Source: Neobacillus rhizophilus (lineage in GTDB: Bacteria; Bacillota; Bacilli; Bacillales; Cytobacillaceae). From it: DNA of 64,000 nucleotides. Both the position numbers and the translations under genes were made by a program. This document shows, piece by piece, positions 7,387 to 16,600 of the stretch. Below the pieces are notes generated by a model. The model was not told the origin of the DNA and did not search any database. It was given only the letters and a program-made list of their open reading frames with translations. The stretch lies in NCBI RefSeq assembly GCF_018343535.1, contig NZ_JAGYPF010000003.1, forward strand, positions 670,580-734,579, read 5' to 3'. Position 1 is the first letter of the stretch; each line of letters starts with the position of its first letter.

Positions 7387-8355
7387 ATGAAAAAAGGGCA
7401 AATGATTGTGGGAGTAATCTCATGTTTAATTGCAAGTATGTCATGGGGAGCAATGTTTCCTGTTGCCGATCATGCTCTAGAATATATAAATCCATTCTAT
7501 TTTTCAATTATTCGATATGGAGCAGTATCCATAGTATTAATTGTTCTTTTATGGATGAAAGAAGGTAAGGAAGCATTTCATTTAGAAGGAAAAGGAAGGT
7601 TACTCGTCTTCTTCGGAAGCATGGCTTTTACTGTTTACAACGTACTTGTTTTTTTAGGCCAAATGTTATTAGGAAAAGCTGGTGTAATGGTAGCGTCAAT
7701 TATGGAGGCACTTATGCCAATAATTTCAATTGCCATTCTATGGGGTTATAAACATGTGAAACCACGAAAGTATATGATTATTAGTATGATCATTGCATTT
7801 GTTGGAACTCTTTTTGTTATTACAAAAGGGGATATGACTTTCTTTCTTACTTTGAAAAATAGTATTTTTCCTATTGCATTTATTTTCCTTGGTGTTGTAG
7901 GGTGGGTAATTTATACGATGGGCGGACAATCTTTTCCTAATTGGTCTACGCTCCGCTATTCTACATTAACTTGTGTATTCGGAACATTTGTCACAGGTAT
8001 CATTACGATAATCCTTACAATGCTAGGGCTTGTGTCAGCTCCAAGTGTGGGGACGATTTCTTATATTAAATATGATCTAGTATTTATGGCAGTACTACCA
8101 GGAATTGTGGCATTACTTAGTTGGAACTATGGTGTGAAAATTTTATCATCTATTAATGGAATTCTATTTATTAACTTTGTTCCAATTACTACATTGATCA
8201 TTATGATGATACAAGGATATAAAATAACCATTTTTGATATAGTAGGAACCCTACTAGTCATTGCAGCTCTCATTCAAAATAATCTATGTCAGCGTAAAGA
8301 AGAAAACCAAAAAAGCCAGATGCTACAAGATGAACAGATGCAAAAAGTTGTCTAA
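7387..8355 (+). CDS. EamA/DMT-superfamily transporter (322 aa)
   Basis: Ten hydrophobic segments arranged as two EamA repeats: the N-terminal one begins VGVISCLIASMSWGAMFPV, the second begins around IAFIFLGVVGWVIYTMGGQS. This is the drug/metabolite exporter fold of YdcZ/YcxC-like permeases. The ATG at 7387 is preceded by CGGGGAA and gives the normal family start; a TTG 39 bases upstream is not needed. It is divergent from the LysR gene and probably regulated by it. A 33-codon gene follows after 22 bases. Substrate unknown. Confidence 0.87.
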   Translation: MKKGQMIVGVISCLIASMSWGAMFPVADHALEYINPFYFSIIRYGAVSIVLIVLLWMKEGKEAFHLEGKGRLLVFFGSMAFTVYNVLVFLGQMLLGKAGVMVASIMEALMPIISIAILWGYKHVKPRKYMIISMIIAFVGTLFVITKGDMTFFLTLKNSIFPIAFIFLGVVGWVIYTMGGQSFPNWSTLRYSTLTCVFGTFVTGIITIILTMLGLVSAPSVGTISYIKYDLVFMAVLPGIVALLSWNYGVKILSSINGILFINFVPITTLIIMMIQGYKITIFDIVGTLLVIAALIQNNLCQRKEENQKSQMLQDEQMQKVV

Positions 8356-8377
8356 ATCACTATTCGGGAGATTTTTC

Positions 8378-8479
8378 ATGGTCGAAAGTTTATTGTTTTT
8401 ATTAGCCACTGGGATAGTCTGTGAGCTTGCGGCAATAAATCGAAATGCTCGTAAGAAGTCTAATAGCAAGATGAAATGA
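8378..8479 (+). CDS. Small single-span membrane peptide (33 aa)
   Basis: ATG at 8378 after GGGAGATTTTTC. The product starts MVESLLFLLATGIVCELAAI (one membrane span) and ends with a basic tail RNARKKSNSKMK. Its position 22 bases behind the EamA transporter suggests the same transcript and perhaps a small partner, but this is inference. It is too short to place in a family. Confidence 0.5.
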   Translation: MVESLLFLLATGIVCELAAINRNARKKSNSKMK

Positions 8480-8528
8480 TAAATCTTTTTAGGTGAGTAA
8501 TAGGAATATATTGAGAGGTTGATATTAA

Positions 8529-9380
8529 TTGTTAGTACTATCTACACCAAAGAGACGGCGTAAATTAAATCATTTGGGGAAATTAATGGTTGGAACTCTG
8601 ATTCTACTCTTCGTGCTATTATTCTATTTAATTATTGGTAGCATAGATGAAAAGGAGGCAAAAGTTAAAAAAAGCAATTCACAATCTATTACTACTGGAG
8701 AGCACGAAGTATCGAATCATAAGAATTTCAAGGAAATTCATTCAAAAAGTGTGTTGAATGAAAAAGTGCCATTGAAAACTGGAAAAGTCGTTTATTTAAC
8801 TTTTGATGATGGTCCGCGTCCATTTTCATATGACATTTTAAATCTATTAAAAAAGTATAATGCAAAGGCCACGTTTTTTATGATGGAACCAAATATGAGA
8901 ACGTACTCAGAAGTTGTTAAGCAAATGGTTCGTGATGGACATGCTGTTGGGGTTCATGGAGTTACACATGAGGTATCTAAAGTTTATCATTCACCAGAAA
9001 GCTTTGTTTCGGAGATGAATCAGGGAATTAAATGTGTGCTGGAATTGACTGGTGAAGAAACTAGACTAATTCGGCCCCCATATGGTTCAGTTCCATATAT
9101 TACACCTTCATTTAAAGAAGCAGTGGACAATGAGAATTTGTTACTTTGGGATTGGACCATCGACTCTTTGGATTGGAAATTAAGAAATGGGGAATATTTG
9201 CAAAATGTGGAACTGCAAACGGAGAAGCTGGCAGGCAAATCCCCACTAATTGTACTATTGCATGAGAAATTGTCAACTTTTGAACATTTAGAGCCATTGT
9301 TGAAGTATTATCATGATAATGGATATGACATGCAACCCCTGAATCATTCGATGAGTCCGTTTCAGTTTAAATCATTTTAA
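8529..9380 (+). CDS. Membrane-anchored polysaccharide deacetylase (283 aa)
   Basis: NodB-homology enzyme. A basic N-terminus and one membrane span (about 19-38) place the catalytic domain outside the cell, after a Ser/Lys-rich linker (40-85). Motifs seen: TFDDGP at 91-96 (catalytic base and metal Asp), HGVTH (metal histidines), RPPYGS, and LLHE near the end. Family members remove N-acetyl groups from peptidoglycan GlcNAc or MurNAc or from chitin-like polymers. The TTG start follows GAGAGG (8513-8518). A terminator lies directly at the stop. Closest role by build is a PgdA/YjeA/YheN type wall enzyme; the exact substrate cannot be told. Confidence 0.88.
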   Translation: MLVLSTPKRRRKLNHLGKLMVGTLILLFVLLFYLIIGSIDEKEAKVKKSNSQSITTGEHEVSNHKNFKEIHSKSVLNEKVPLKTGKVVYLTFDDGPRPFSYDILNLLKKYNAKATFFMMEPNMRTYSEVVKQMVRDGHAVGVHGVTHEVSKVYHSPESFVSEMNQGIKCVLELTGEETRLIRPPYGSVPYITPSFKEAVDNENLLLWDWTIDSLDWKLRNGEYLQNVELQTEKLAGKSPLIVLLHEKLSTFEHLEPLLKYYHDNGYDMQPLNHSMSPFQFKSF

Positions 9381-9403
9381 GCCTTTTATCAAAGGGCTTT
9401 TCT
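9379..9403 (+). terminator. Terminator of the deacetylase gene
   Basis: AAGCCTTT / AAAGGGCTT with an ATC loop and one bulged base, followed by TTTCTG; it overlaps the stop codon. Confidence 0.6.
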
Positions 9404-9689
9404 GCACTTTTTGGAATAAGCCACATCCGACTAAACTTTGTAATACCCGGTATCCGTTATTCTTCACAAAGTTTCTGTACCTTCTTTCAGAAATGACCCA
9501 TTTTTTTGCCGCTTCCAGGGCACATATATTCTGTCATGTGTGCGCACCCTTCCAAAACTTATGAAATAATTATATACGGCTATCCGAACAAAACAAAGGT
9601 GCTATTTGTAAATAATCAACCTGCAAGAGAGTCGATTGGCGCTTCAAGTTAACTTGCAAGCAATGCAAGCTTGTACAGTTTGTTTGTTT

Positions 9690-9857
9690 TTCGGATTTTC
9701 CCTACAGGGAAAACCCGAAAAATTAAGTTCTATCTATATTTTAAAAGAGTATCAGGGACAAGGGATAAAAAAATTACTCGTTGAATTAGTAATCAGAAAA
9801 CTTGAAGCTATGGGTATTAACACAATGCTCTTTTTTGTATTAGAAGATAACCAGTAG
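9690..9857 (+). pseudogene. GNAT acetyltransferase remnant
   Basis: The stretch KLSSIYILKEYQGQGIKKLL followed by VELVIRKLEAMGINTML is the acetyl-CoA-binding core of a GNAT N-acetyltransferase (V/I-x-x-x-x-Q/R-x-x-G-x-G/A is here YQGQGI). The N-terminal strands and the C-terminal half are missing; after VLEDNQ the frame stops, while the following bases still look like a degraded continuation (about to 9905). No SD precedes it. A dead fragment. Confidence 0.6.
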
Positions 9858-9859
9858 AA

Positions 9860-10591
9860 GAATCAACTTTTGAAAAAGTGCAATGTCTATCGTTTTATTA
9901 TAAAAATCTTTAAGTTTCAAACTATTTGAGGGAATGATTTCATAATGAATTCATTCTCCTTTTTCATCTGGTGGGAGTCATTTTGTGTGGAAGAAAAGGA
10001 CATTTAATAATACAGATTGTGAATAATTACGCTTTAATTAAACTGCTCCGTTACAAAAACAAAAGTGTCACCACAGATTGGTAACACTTTTGTTTTTTGA
10101 AGCCTAAGTTTTCAAGATATTCTTTTTTTAATTGGTACAAATAAATCAACTTTATTTCCCTTCTGGATCTTCGGGCTCTTTAATTTTGTTCCTTATTGTA
10201 TTAATGCCCCCTTTAGGTTATGTGAAAATCTTAACAATCTAATTGATGATTCTTTAATATTAATACAGACTAAATATTAAAATATTTGAAGCTTGCACAA
10301 AAATCAATAAGGCAAACCCCAATTGGATACTTGCCCATATTTATTAAATAAACCCTATTGATAGCAACGTAATAATAAGCACTTCGTAAAGAACAAGTGT
10401 CATTATTAAAGGAGTCTAGGGTCCATAGCCACGATGTGGTTGTTGACTGATTTTTGATAATGACACGGTAACGGGTTCACAAAATAGTATGCCTAAGAGC
10501 AAGTCTGCATGGGCTTTTCTAAAAAAAGAAATCATTAACTACCGTGTCACATTTATCATAAAATCCCATAATGATTCTACTGTAAAACAAC
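9860..10591. other. Long intergenic region, hairpins only
   Basis: No gene found in about 730 bases. It holds a strong hairpin AAAAACAAAAGTGT / ACACTTTTGTTTTTT (10055-10098), terminator-like on both strands and next to a CTGCTCCGTTA repeat end, and inverted copies of GTGTCATTATTA (10398-10409) and TGATAATGACACGGTA (10455-10470), the latter again inverted at about 10540-10558. Confidence 0.5.
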
Positions 10592-10615
10592 AAAGGTCCC
10601 TGGAAAGGACCTTTT
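10592..10615 (-). terminator. Terminator after yjcZ-like gene
   Basis: AAAGGTCC / GGACCTTT around CTGGAAA, eight bases from the stop of the leftward yjcZ-like gene. Confidence 0.6.
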
Positions 10616-10622
10616 AAACATA

Positions 10623-10757
10623 TTAATAGTAGCAAGCACATCCAACAATAATTAACAGGATAAATAATACTACAATTAAAACAAATGTGTTCCCGTAACC
10701 ACAACCTCCATAGCCACCATAACCGCAGCCGCCCCATCCGTAACCGTACCCAAACAT
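10623..10757 (-). CDS. YjcZ-family sporulation protein (44 aa)
   Basis: A Gly/Tyr/Cys-rich head ([20 protein letters not shown]) is joined to the hallmark hydrophobic tail [20 protein letters not shown]. That tail defines the YjcZ/YtzL-type small sporulation proteins of Bacillus, found in spores or forespore membranes. ATG at 10757 is preceded by AAAGGGG. It belongs to a group of five such genes between 10.6 and 12.2 kb, and its tail is almost identical to that of the gene at 11929-12063, indicating duplication. Too short for usual gene-finder cut-offs. Confidence 0.85.
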   Translation of the reverse strand: MFGYGYGWGGCGYGGYGGCGYGNTFVLIVVLFILLIIVGCACYY

Positions 10758-10797
10758 AAGTTTTTCCCCTTTCTTAATGAATAATTATTTCATTTAT

Positions 10798-10896
10798 TTA
10801 ATACCAACCACCACAAAAAGAAGCACCAATAATGATGAGTAAAATAAATAACACAACGATTAAGGCAAATCCTCCACCATATGCACCATCTGACAT
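10798..10896 (-). CDS. YjcZ-family sporulation protein (32 aa)
   Basis: [20 protein letters not shown] continuing IIIGASFCGGWY: a short Gly-rich head and the family's hydrophobic tail. ATG at 10896 follows GAGGAGG. It lies just upstream of, and in line with, the 44-residue paralog, so the pair may be co-transcribed in sporulation. Confidence 0.85.
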   Translation of the reverse strand: MSDGAYGGGFALIVVLFILLIIIGASFCGGWY

Positions 10897-11313
10897 AAAT
10901 ATACCTCCTCTCGGATTGTTATTATAAGCTATTCAAATTGAGAATAATTGTATGGGCAATTATTAAAAACTCCTGGAATTTTATCCAGGAGTTCCATAGA
11001 ACCGTTCTTCTTCAGGAGGTAAATGCTTTGTATTACGGTAAACGGTAAATATGACTGATGGCTGATGGCATACATTAGAGTATGAATAAAAGCTTATGCT
11101 GTTTCGACTTTTTATAAAAAATATAAAAAATAAATCCTAAAGATTTCCGTCACAATTAAGAGGGAGAACTTTACTAACGTTAGAAAAAAGGAAGAGCCCT
11201 TTTTTCCAAATTTCACAACTATTGAACACCTTGTCCAATCACTTCTATTGTAAGAACATACTATATTAATACCAACTGTACAATCCGCCAAGCGCGGTAT
11301 TTTACCTCCAAAC

Positions 11314-11338
11314 GCCTGCATATTTTGCAGGCTTTTTT
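11314..11338 (+). terminator. Strong hairpin terminator without an obvious gene
   Basis: GCCTGCA / TGCAGGC with a TATTT loop followed by six T, reading rightward. I find no coding frame just upstream (11000-11310), so it may end a small RNA or a decayed gene. Confidence 0.55.
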
Positions 11339-11461
11339 GTGTGATTTCAGGATGAACGTCGAATTTATTCTTGTTAAGATGTTTGTCCAAACCAATCTTG
11401 TCAAAATCACTATAATTATATTGTAAGTACTTTAGCAACTTGGAACGGGAGGTGATGGATT

Positions 11462-11560
11462 ATGTCTGATCATCATCATCATCGTTTTGCTTTAATTGTT
11501 GTATTGTTTATCCTGTTAATTATTGTTGGTGCAGCTTTTGTTGGCGGCTACTACTATTAA
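11462..11560 (+). CDS. YjcZ-family sporulation protein, His-rich head (32 aa)
   Basis: [20 protein letters not shown] then IVGAAFVGGYYY. The only rightward copy of the five. Start ATG at 11462 after a strong GGGAGGTGATGG. The four consecutive histidines replace the Gly/Tyr head seen in the neighbours and could bind metal, which is speculation. Confidence 0.85.
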   Translation: MSDHHHHRFALIVVLFILLIIVGAAFVGGYYY

Positions 11561-11885
11561 TTCTCACCACCTTTTGTTTGTTCACTCTATGTATATTTTG
11601 TAAAACAAGCTTGGCTTGGACAAATCAACCATTAAAAAAATCAAAAATAATTTATTCCTCAATGTCTGAAAGGATATTATTGAAACTCCTAAAAAAATGT
11701 ACGAAGAAGTCAGTATTGGATACCGGCTTCTTCGTGAGGTAATGCTAATGTATCTTGGTTGGATGGCTTACAATAGATTACGCCTAAAAGTATATTATGT
11801 GTGGGCGATTTATAAAAAATAAAAATGATATCAAACAAAATAATTTTGTTGTACCTTTAGCAGAACACCACATTAATAATTTTCC
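11561..11885. other. Intergenic region, nothing recognised
   Basis: About 325 bases between oppositely oriented yjcZ-like genes. A second degenerate copy of the CTTCTTCGGGAGGTAAATGC-type segment seen near 11010 occurs near 11730 (GAGGTAATGCTAATGTATC), so the yjcZ duplication probably included flanking DNA. No coding frame with an SD. Confidence 0.4.
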
Positions 11886-11930
11886 AAAAGACTTAAAGGG
11901 GTCCTTTTAAAGGACCCCTTTAAGTCTTTT
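11886..11930 (-). terminator. 21-bp perfect hairpin terminator
   Basis: AAAAGACTTAAAGGGGTCCTT and its exact complement around a TTA loop, with A and T runs at the ends, so it works in both directions. It touches the stop codon of the yjcZ-like gene. Confidence 0.85.
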
Positions 11931-12063
11931 AATAGTAGCAAGCACATCCAACAATAATTAACAGGATAAATAATACTACAATTAAAACGAACGTATTTCC
12001 GTAACCGCCGTAGCCATAACCACAGCCGCACCCTCCATAGCCAAATCCGCCGTAGCCAAACAT
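11929..12063 (-). CDS. YjcZ-family sporulation protein (44 aa)
   Basis: [20 protein letters not shown] head and the same [20 protein letters not shown] tail as the gene at 10623-10757; the tail-coding DNA is nearly identical, so this is a recent duplicate. ATG at 12063. In tandem with the 30-residue paralog just upstream, reproducing the two-gene order found at 10.6-10.9 kb. Confidence 0.85.
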   Translation of the reverse strand: MFGYGGFGYGGCGCGYGYGGYGNTFVLIVVLFILLIIVGCACYY

Positions 12064-12090
12064 ATAATTCACCCTTTTTTTATTTTTTAT

Positions 12091-12183
12091 TTACCAACAA
12101 TAGGCGGCACCTATAATAATTAACAGGATAAACAAAACAACGATTAATGCAAATCCCTTGCCGTAACCTACACCATCAGACAT
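12091..12183 (-). CDS. YjcZ-family sporulation protein (30 aa)
   Basis: [20 protein letters not shown] then LIIIGAAYCW. ATG at 12183 after AAAGGAGATAAAAATT. Counterpart of the 32-residue gene at 10798-10896. Immediately upstream DNA is the truncated recombinase remnant, so the promoter region of this copy may have been altered. Confidence 0.83.
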   Translation of the reverse strand: MSDGVGYGKGFALIVVLFILLIIIGAAYCW

Positions 12184-12242
12184 AATTTTTATCTCCTTTC
12201 GAACGGTTATTATAAGCTATGCAGATTGAGTAAAAATGTATG

Positions 12243-12548
12243 GGCGGCGGTAAATAATTACCCGAAGATCTTGTTGTATCTATTTTTTCACAAAGTGAAA
12301 TAAACTGTATTCCACGCGATTCGAACTCATCAACTCGCTCCTCCAAGTGCTTTAAGCTTCTGCTTATTCTGTCGAGCTTAAAAACAACAATTTCATCGCC
12401 CTCGCGGGCATAATCAAGCATGCGCTGTAATTCCGGTCTATCGTTTTTCATTCTGGATACATGTTCTTTCGCCAGCATATTTAAGTGCTTCTATTTGCAT
12501 TAACATATCCTGATTATCGGTTGAAACACGTGCGTACCCAAGCTTCAT
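12243..12548 (-). pseudogene. Serine recombinase (resolvase/invertase) remnant
   Basis: The start MKLGYARVSTDNQDMLMQIE (ATG at 12548) contains the catalytic-serine motif YARVSTDNQD. After EALKYAG the frame breaks near 12465 and the rest continues in another frame as VSRMKNDRPELQRMLDYARE, VVFKLDRISRSLKHL and ISLCEKIDTT, the central part of a Tn3/Tn552-type resolvase. It ends abruptly after KIDTT where the yjcZ upstream DNA begins, so the C-terminal helices and HTH are gone. A dead mobile-element gene. Confidence 0.8.
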
Positions 12549-12755
12549 GGATTTCCACCTATTTTTAGTCCGAAAAAAGGTCTGTTAAATCTTTTTCGCA
12601 CATTTGGGTTTTCATACCAATTTCAAGCAGTATTTCATTAAATTTTAGTAAAAAAATAAACCATTTTGGATTTCTGAAAATTTATCCATAAACGGTCGTT
12701 TTTTGAATACACTTAAAATATTTAATTTTTATTTCAGAATTCCTATTGGATGTTA

Positions 12756-12869
12756 TTAGCAACATCGAATATGAGGGGTAATATTGTTTTTCTTTCGCTT
12801 GAAGTCGATTATTAAAGCAAATCCCAAAATGCCGAGAATAAAAATAATAAAAGACCAAATTGCATTCAA
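12756..12869 (-). CDS. Small membrane protein (37 aa), possibly truncated
   Basis: TTG start at 12869, nine bases after GAGAGGGG. MNAIWSFIIFILGILGFALI is one membrane span followed by IDFKRKKNNITPHI, a basic stop-transfer tail, then CC and a stop. Bacillus genomes contain similar small proteins with a longer, Pro/Asn-rich tail, so this copy may have lost its end by an indel. Role unknown. Confidence 0.4.
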   Translation of the reverse strand: MNAIWSFIIFILGILGFALIIDFKRKKNNITPHIRCC

Positions 12870-13429
12870 ATAAAAACACCCCTCTCCCTTACATTATATT
12901 CCACAAAGTAATTTACAGCCGTTTAAATTTAACCCTTATTAAAGTATCCTGTCACGTTAGCACAGTAAGCATCGCTTCACAAATATGAACTAGTGAATAT
13001 ACAGGTTTACCCCTTAGTTATGATTCAGAAAGATATTATAAACATACTGCCAAAACATACATCAGTTAATTGCCAGTAACAATCGTATAGACAATTTATT
13101 ACGATTCAGGGGATATTTCTTTTACTTGTCTATTTTATTTACTGTGACCTCATTAAATGACCCGTTTGTTGAATAAGCACAACTTCAAAATTTCGTATAA
13201 ATATTAGTGTTTAAAAGCCTGATTTTTAGAAAGTAATTTGAAGATATTCTCTAATTCCACGATAACAGTAAAAGACATATCTTCCTTCTTCGTCACTTTG
13301 TTCTTCTGCTAAAGCACCCTATAGCATTCCTGTAGATCGTTATTTTTCGACTTTGAAAAAAATAGGGCTCCCCAGTAAGATATGAGTATAGACACCACTC
13401 TAACTCACAACTTTAGGAGGAACCCTACT
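12870..13429. other. Repeat-rich gap upstream of an IS110 remnant
   Basis: Contains a CCTGTCACGTTAGCACAGTAAG repeat end (12947-12969), a segment at about 13017-13056 (TATAAACATACTGCCAAAAC) that recurs inverted at about 19963-20000, the 124-base repeat at 13160-13283, and the non-coding leader of an IS110 element (about 13290-13429). No gene. Confidence 0.5.
13160..13283. repeat. Uninterrupted copy of a repeat split by a NUDIX gene elsewhere
   Basis: CCCGTTTGTTGAATAAGCAC through GAAGATATTCTCTAATTCC to GACATATCTT. Nearly the same sequence occurs at 19224-19310 and 19893-19930, but there about 582 bases carrying the NUDIX gene separate the halves at GAAGATATT / TTCTCTAATTCC. Confidence 0.75.
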
Positions 13430-13600
13430 ATGAAGTTTAAAATGCAAAACAAACAAAATCAACTAATAGAAAGAATTTACGTTAAACATCTCGTTGTCAG
13501 TGTGGACATCGCTCAACAATTTCACGTGGCCAGAGCCGTAACCGTTGGCACTAGACAAGCACTTGATGCGTATAAATTTCACCAATCACTTTCAACTAAT
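13430..13600 (+). pseudogene. IS110-family transposase remnant (N-terminus)
   Basis: ATG at 13430 after AGGAGG. The first ~35 codons read MKFKMQNKQNQLIERIYVKH then LVVSVDIAQQFHVARAV, the start of an IS110-type DEDD transposase; the VDIAQQFH segment includes its first catalytic Asp. Directly afterwards the homology stops and unrelated short sequence runs to a stop, so most of the gene is deleted. The leader 13290-13429 may be what is left of the element's guide-RNA-bearing end. Confidence 0.65.
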
Positions 13601-16600
13601 TTAGGAATCATCATCTGTTAGATGTTTTCTAAATTTACCAACCAGCGAATAAAGTACTGGTACAAAGATTAAGGTTAACAATGTTGAAGTGGTTAGACCA
13701 CCAATAACGGTGACAGCTAACCCTTGTGAGATTAAACCAGATGATGAGGTCGACGTTGCCAATGGAATAAGGGCAAAGATTGTTGCAAATGCTGTCATTA
13801 AGATAGGCCGTAAACGTATCTTTGCAGCTTCTACAATCGCTTCATTCAGTACTAATCCACGTTTTCTATTTTTTTCCACACGATCAAGCAATACGATGGC
13901 ATTCGAAACCACGACACCGATCAGCATTAACATCCCAATCATGGCACTCATCGAAATTGGCTGCCCACTTATTAGTAAACCGCCAAGTGCTCCAATTGGA
14001 ACGAATAAAAGAGATGACAAGATAACAAGTGGTGTCAAAAACCCTGAATAAGTTACAGTTAACACAAAGAATACAAGAACGATAGCGGCTCCCATGGCAA
14101 GGCCTAAACTTGATAAACCATCTGAGATCATTTTAATTCCCCCGCCATATGAAACGGTGATACCTTTTGGTAATGACAAGGAATTGATATCTTTTTTGAC
14201 ATCAGTTGATACTTTGGTAGTATTGTTTCCTTTGATAATTGCAGACACTTTGACAAGTTGATTGCCATCATCATGGTACAATGTAGTCGGAACATTTACA
14301 TCTTGAATTGTCGCTACCTCACTTACTTTTTTCGTACCTTCTGAAGTTTTAATCTCAATATTTTCAAGATCTGTTTTAGAAGCAATTTTTTTATCATAAC
14401 TTAAATCAACTTCTTGAATAGTTCCGTTTATGGTGTAGTTACCCACCATAACTGTTGACACATACTCGCGAATTGCTGACATCAACTGTAGGTACGTAAC
14501 TCCCGCTTTGTCTCCATCTGAACTAATGGCAAACTTCCATTGTGTTTGCTCATCTCCTAAGTTACTCGTAACATTTTTCAATTGACTATTTTTCGACAAT
14601 AAGTTAGTAACTTGATTGGATACTTCCGTTAGCTTCGTAAGATCAGAACCGTAAAGCTGAATATCAAGATTATTACCTGATGATATACCACCGCTTTGTG
14701 TCTGCTTAACAGTAACCGTCGAACCTTTATAGTCATTATGAGCAATTTTCTCAAAATCTTTTTGATACACACTTAAAAGCTCATCTATATTTTGCCCGTT
14801 TTTCAATTGGATGAAAAATTGAATGACATTATTGCTGCCGCCTTTCATCATGGCTGAATTGTCTGAGATTCCTATTGATAATTGACTATAGTCAATCCCT
14901 TTTTTATTTTTCAAATAGCTTTCCACATTTTTTGCCACCGAATCCATTTGATCAAGACTTAAAGAACTTGGAACCGTTATTTTTACTTGCATGGCTGGAT
15001 TTGCATTACTTGATGGCAAGAACGTAACTCCTAATTTAGGAATAATCGCAAATGAACCGACTAAGAGAAGAAGTGATAATACAATAACGAGTGTTTTTTT
15101 GCGAAAAGCTCCTCTTAAAAACTTCTCGTAAAGACCTGCTAGCCTGCTTGGTTTTTCCACCTGTTTAATCTTTTTGAAAAATATGCTCCCTAATGCTGGG
15201 ACCAAAATAATTGCCACAATCAATGAAGCCGAAATGGAGAACACGACGGCAAGCGCAAACGGCCGGAAGACTTCCCCAATGATTCCCGTTACAAAAGCGA
15301 TTGGTGCAAATACAACCAATGTCGTTAAAGTGGAAGAGGTTACCGCTCCAAATACTTCTTTCGTCGCATGAAAAGCCACTTGTTTCATGCTGAGATCTTT
15401 GTTTTTTTGGCGCCAGCGGAAAATATTCTCGATCACAACAATACTGTCATCGATAATACGTCCGACGGCAACGGCCATTCCTCCAAGTGTCATAATATTC
15501 AAGGCATAATCAAATTGCTTTAATACTGCAATCGTTGACAAAATTGATATCGGCAGAGATACAATCGCAATTAAAGTTGCTCGAATATTACGTAAGAAGA
15601 TCAAAATGACAAGAATGGAAAATAGTATGCCATAGCCACCTTCTTTAAGGAGTGAAGAAATAGAATTTTCCACATCTTTTCCTTGATCTGTCACTGTATA
15701 AATCGTGTAATGGTGATTTTTATTAAACGATGAGATTTTGTCTTTTACATTATTGACAACTTCCGCAGTATTTGCATTCTGTGTCTTGGTTATAGAAACT
15801 AAATAGCTGTCTTTTCCATTGAAACGCGTAATTACATCCTTGCTTGATGTCGTTGCAATAGTAGCAATATCTGACAGCTTTAATTTCACTTGTTTTGCAG
15901 AACTGTTTGTTTGTCCTTTTGTACCGCTTGTTAACCCTGCTGTAGATCCTATTGTTCCTGTAGTTGGTCTGGTTTGCTGACTTTGTCCCCCAACAGTAAT
16001 TTCAATATTTTTTAAGTCATCAATGCTTGTACTATTCCCTTCCATAACAAGAGGTATATTGGTTCCTCCACTGTTCACTTGACCAAATGAAGCCTTATAA
16101 TTTTTCAATTGAATAGCTTCTTTAATGTTTGCGAGTGTCAAGCCATATTGTTGTGCCATGTCTTGATTTAATTCCATTGAAACTTTTTGGGTTTTTGCGC
16201 CATCAAGCGTAACCGTACCAACACCACTTATCTTCTCAAGGGTTGGAACAAGGTCATTTTCAATGGATGATTGGATATCCTGATTGTCATTGCCAGCAAA
16301 AGCGACCTCATAAACCGCTTGTGCCCCCTTATCAATTTTAATGACTTCTACCTTTGCGCCATCAGGAAATGTTACCTTATTAATAGCTGCTTCCAGTGTA
16401 GATTTCTGCTTGTCAATATCTGTACCGAACGGATAAGAAACCGAAATGGTTGCCGCATTGTTTCTTGAAGTACTGGTTACAGTGTCATATCCTTTTTGCT
16501 GCTTAATACTATCTTCAATTGGAATGGTAAGTTGTTGTTCCAATTCCTGTGTCGAATGACCCGGATAGGTTGCTTGCACAAATAGAGCTGGAAACGTGAC

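Noticed and set aside
11112-11438. 108-codon leftward frame
   Set aside because: It runs through a strong rightward terminator hairpin (11314-11338), has no SD and no recognisable motif.
12682-12879. 65-codon leftward frame overlapping the 37-residue gene
   Set aside because: The other frame has a better SD spacing and a clear membrane-span-plus-basic-tail design.
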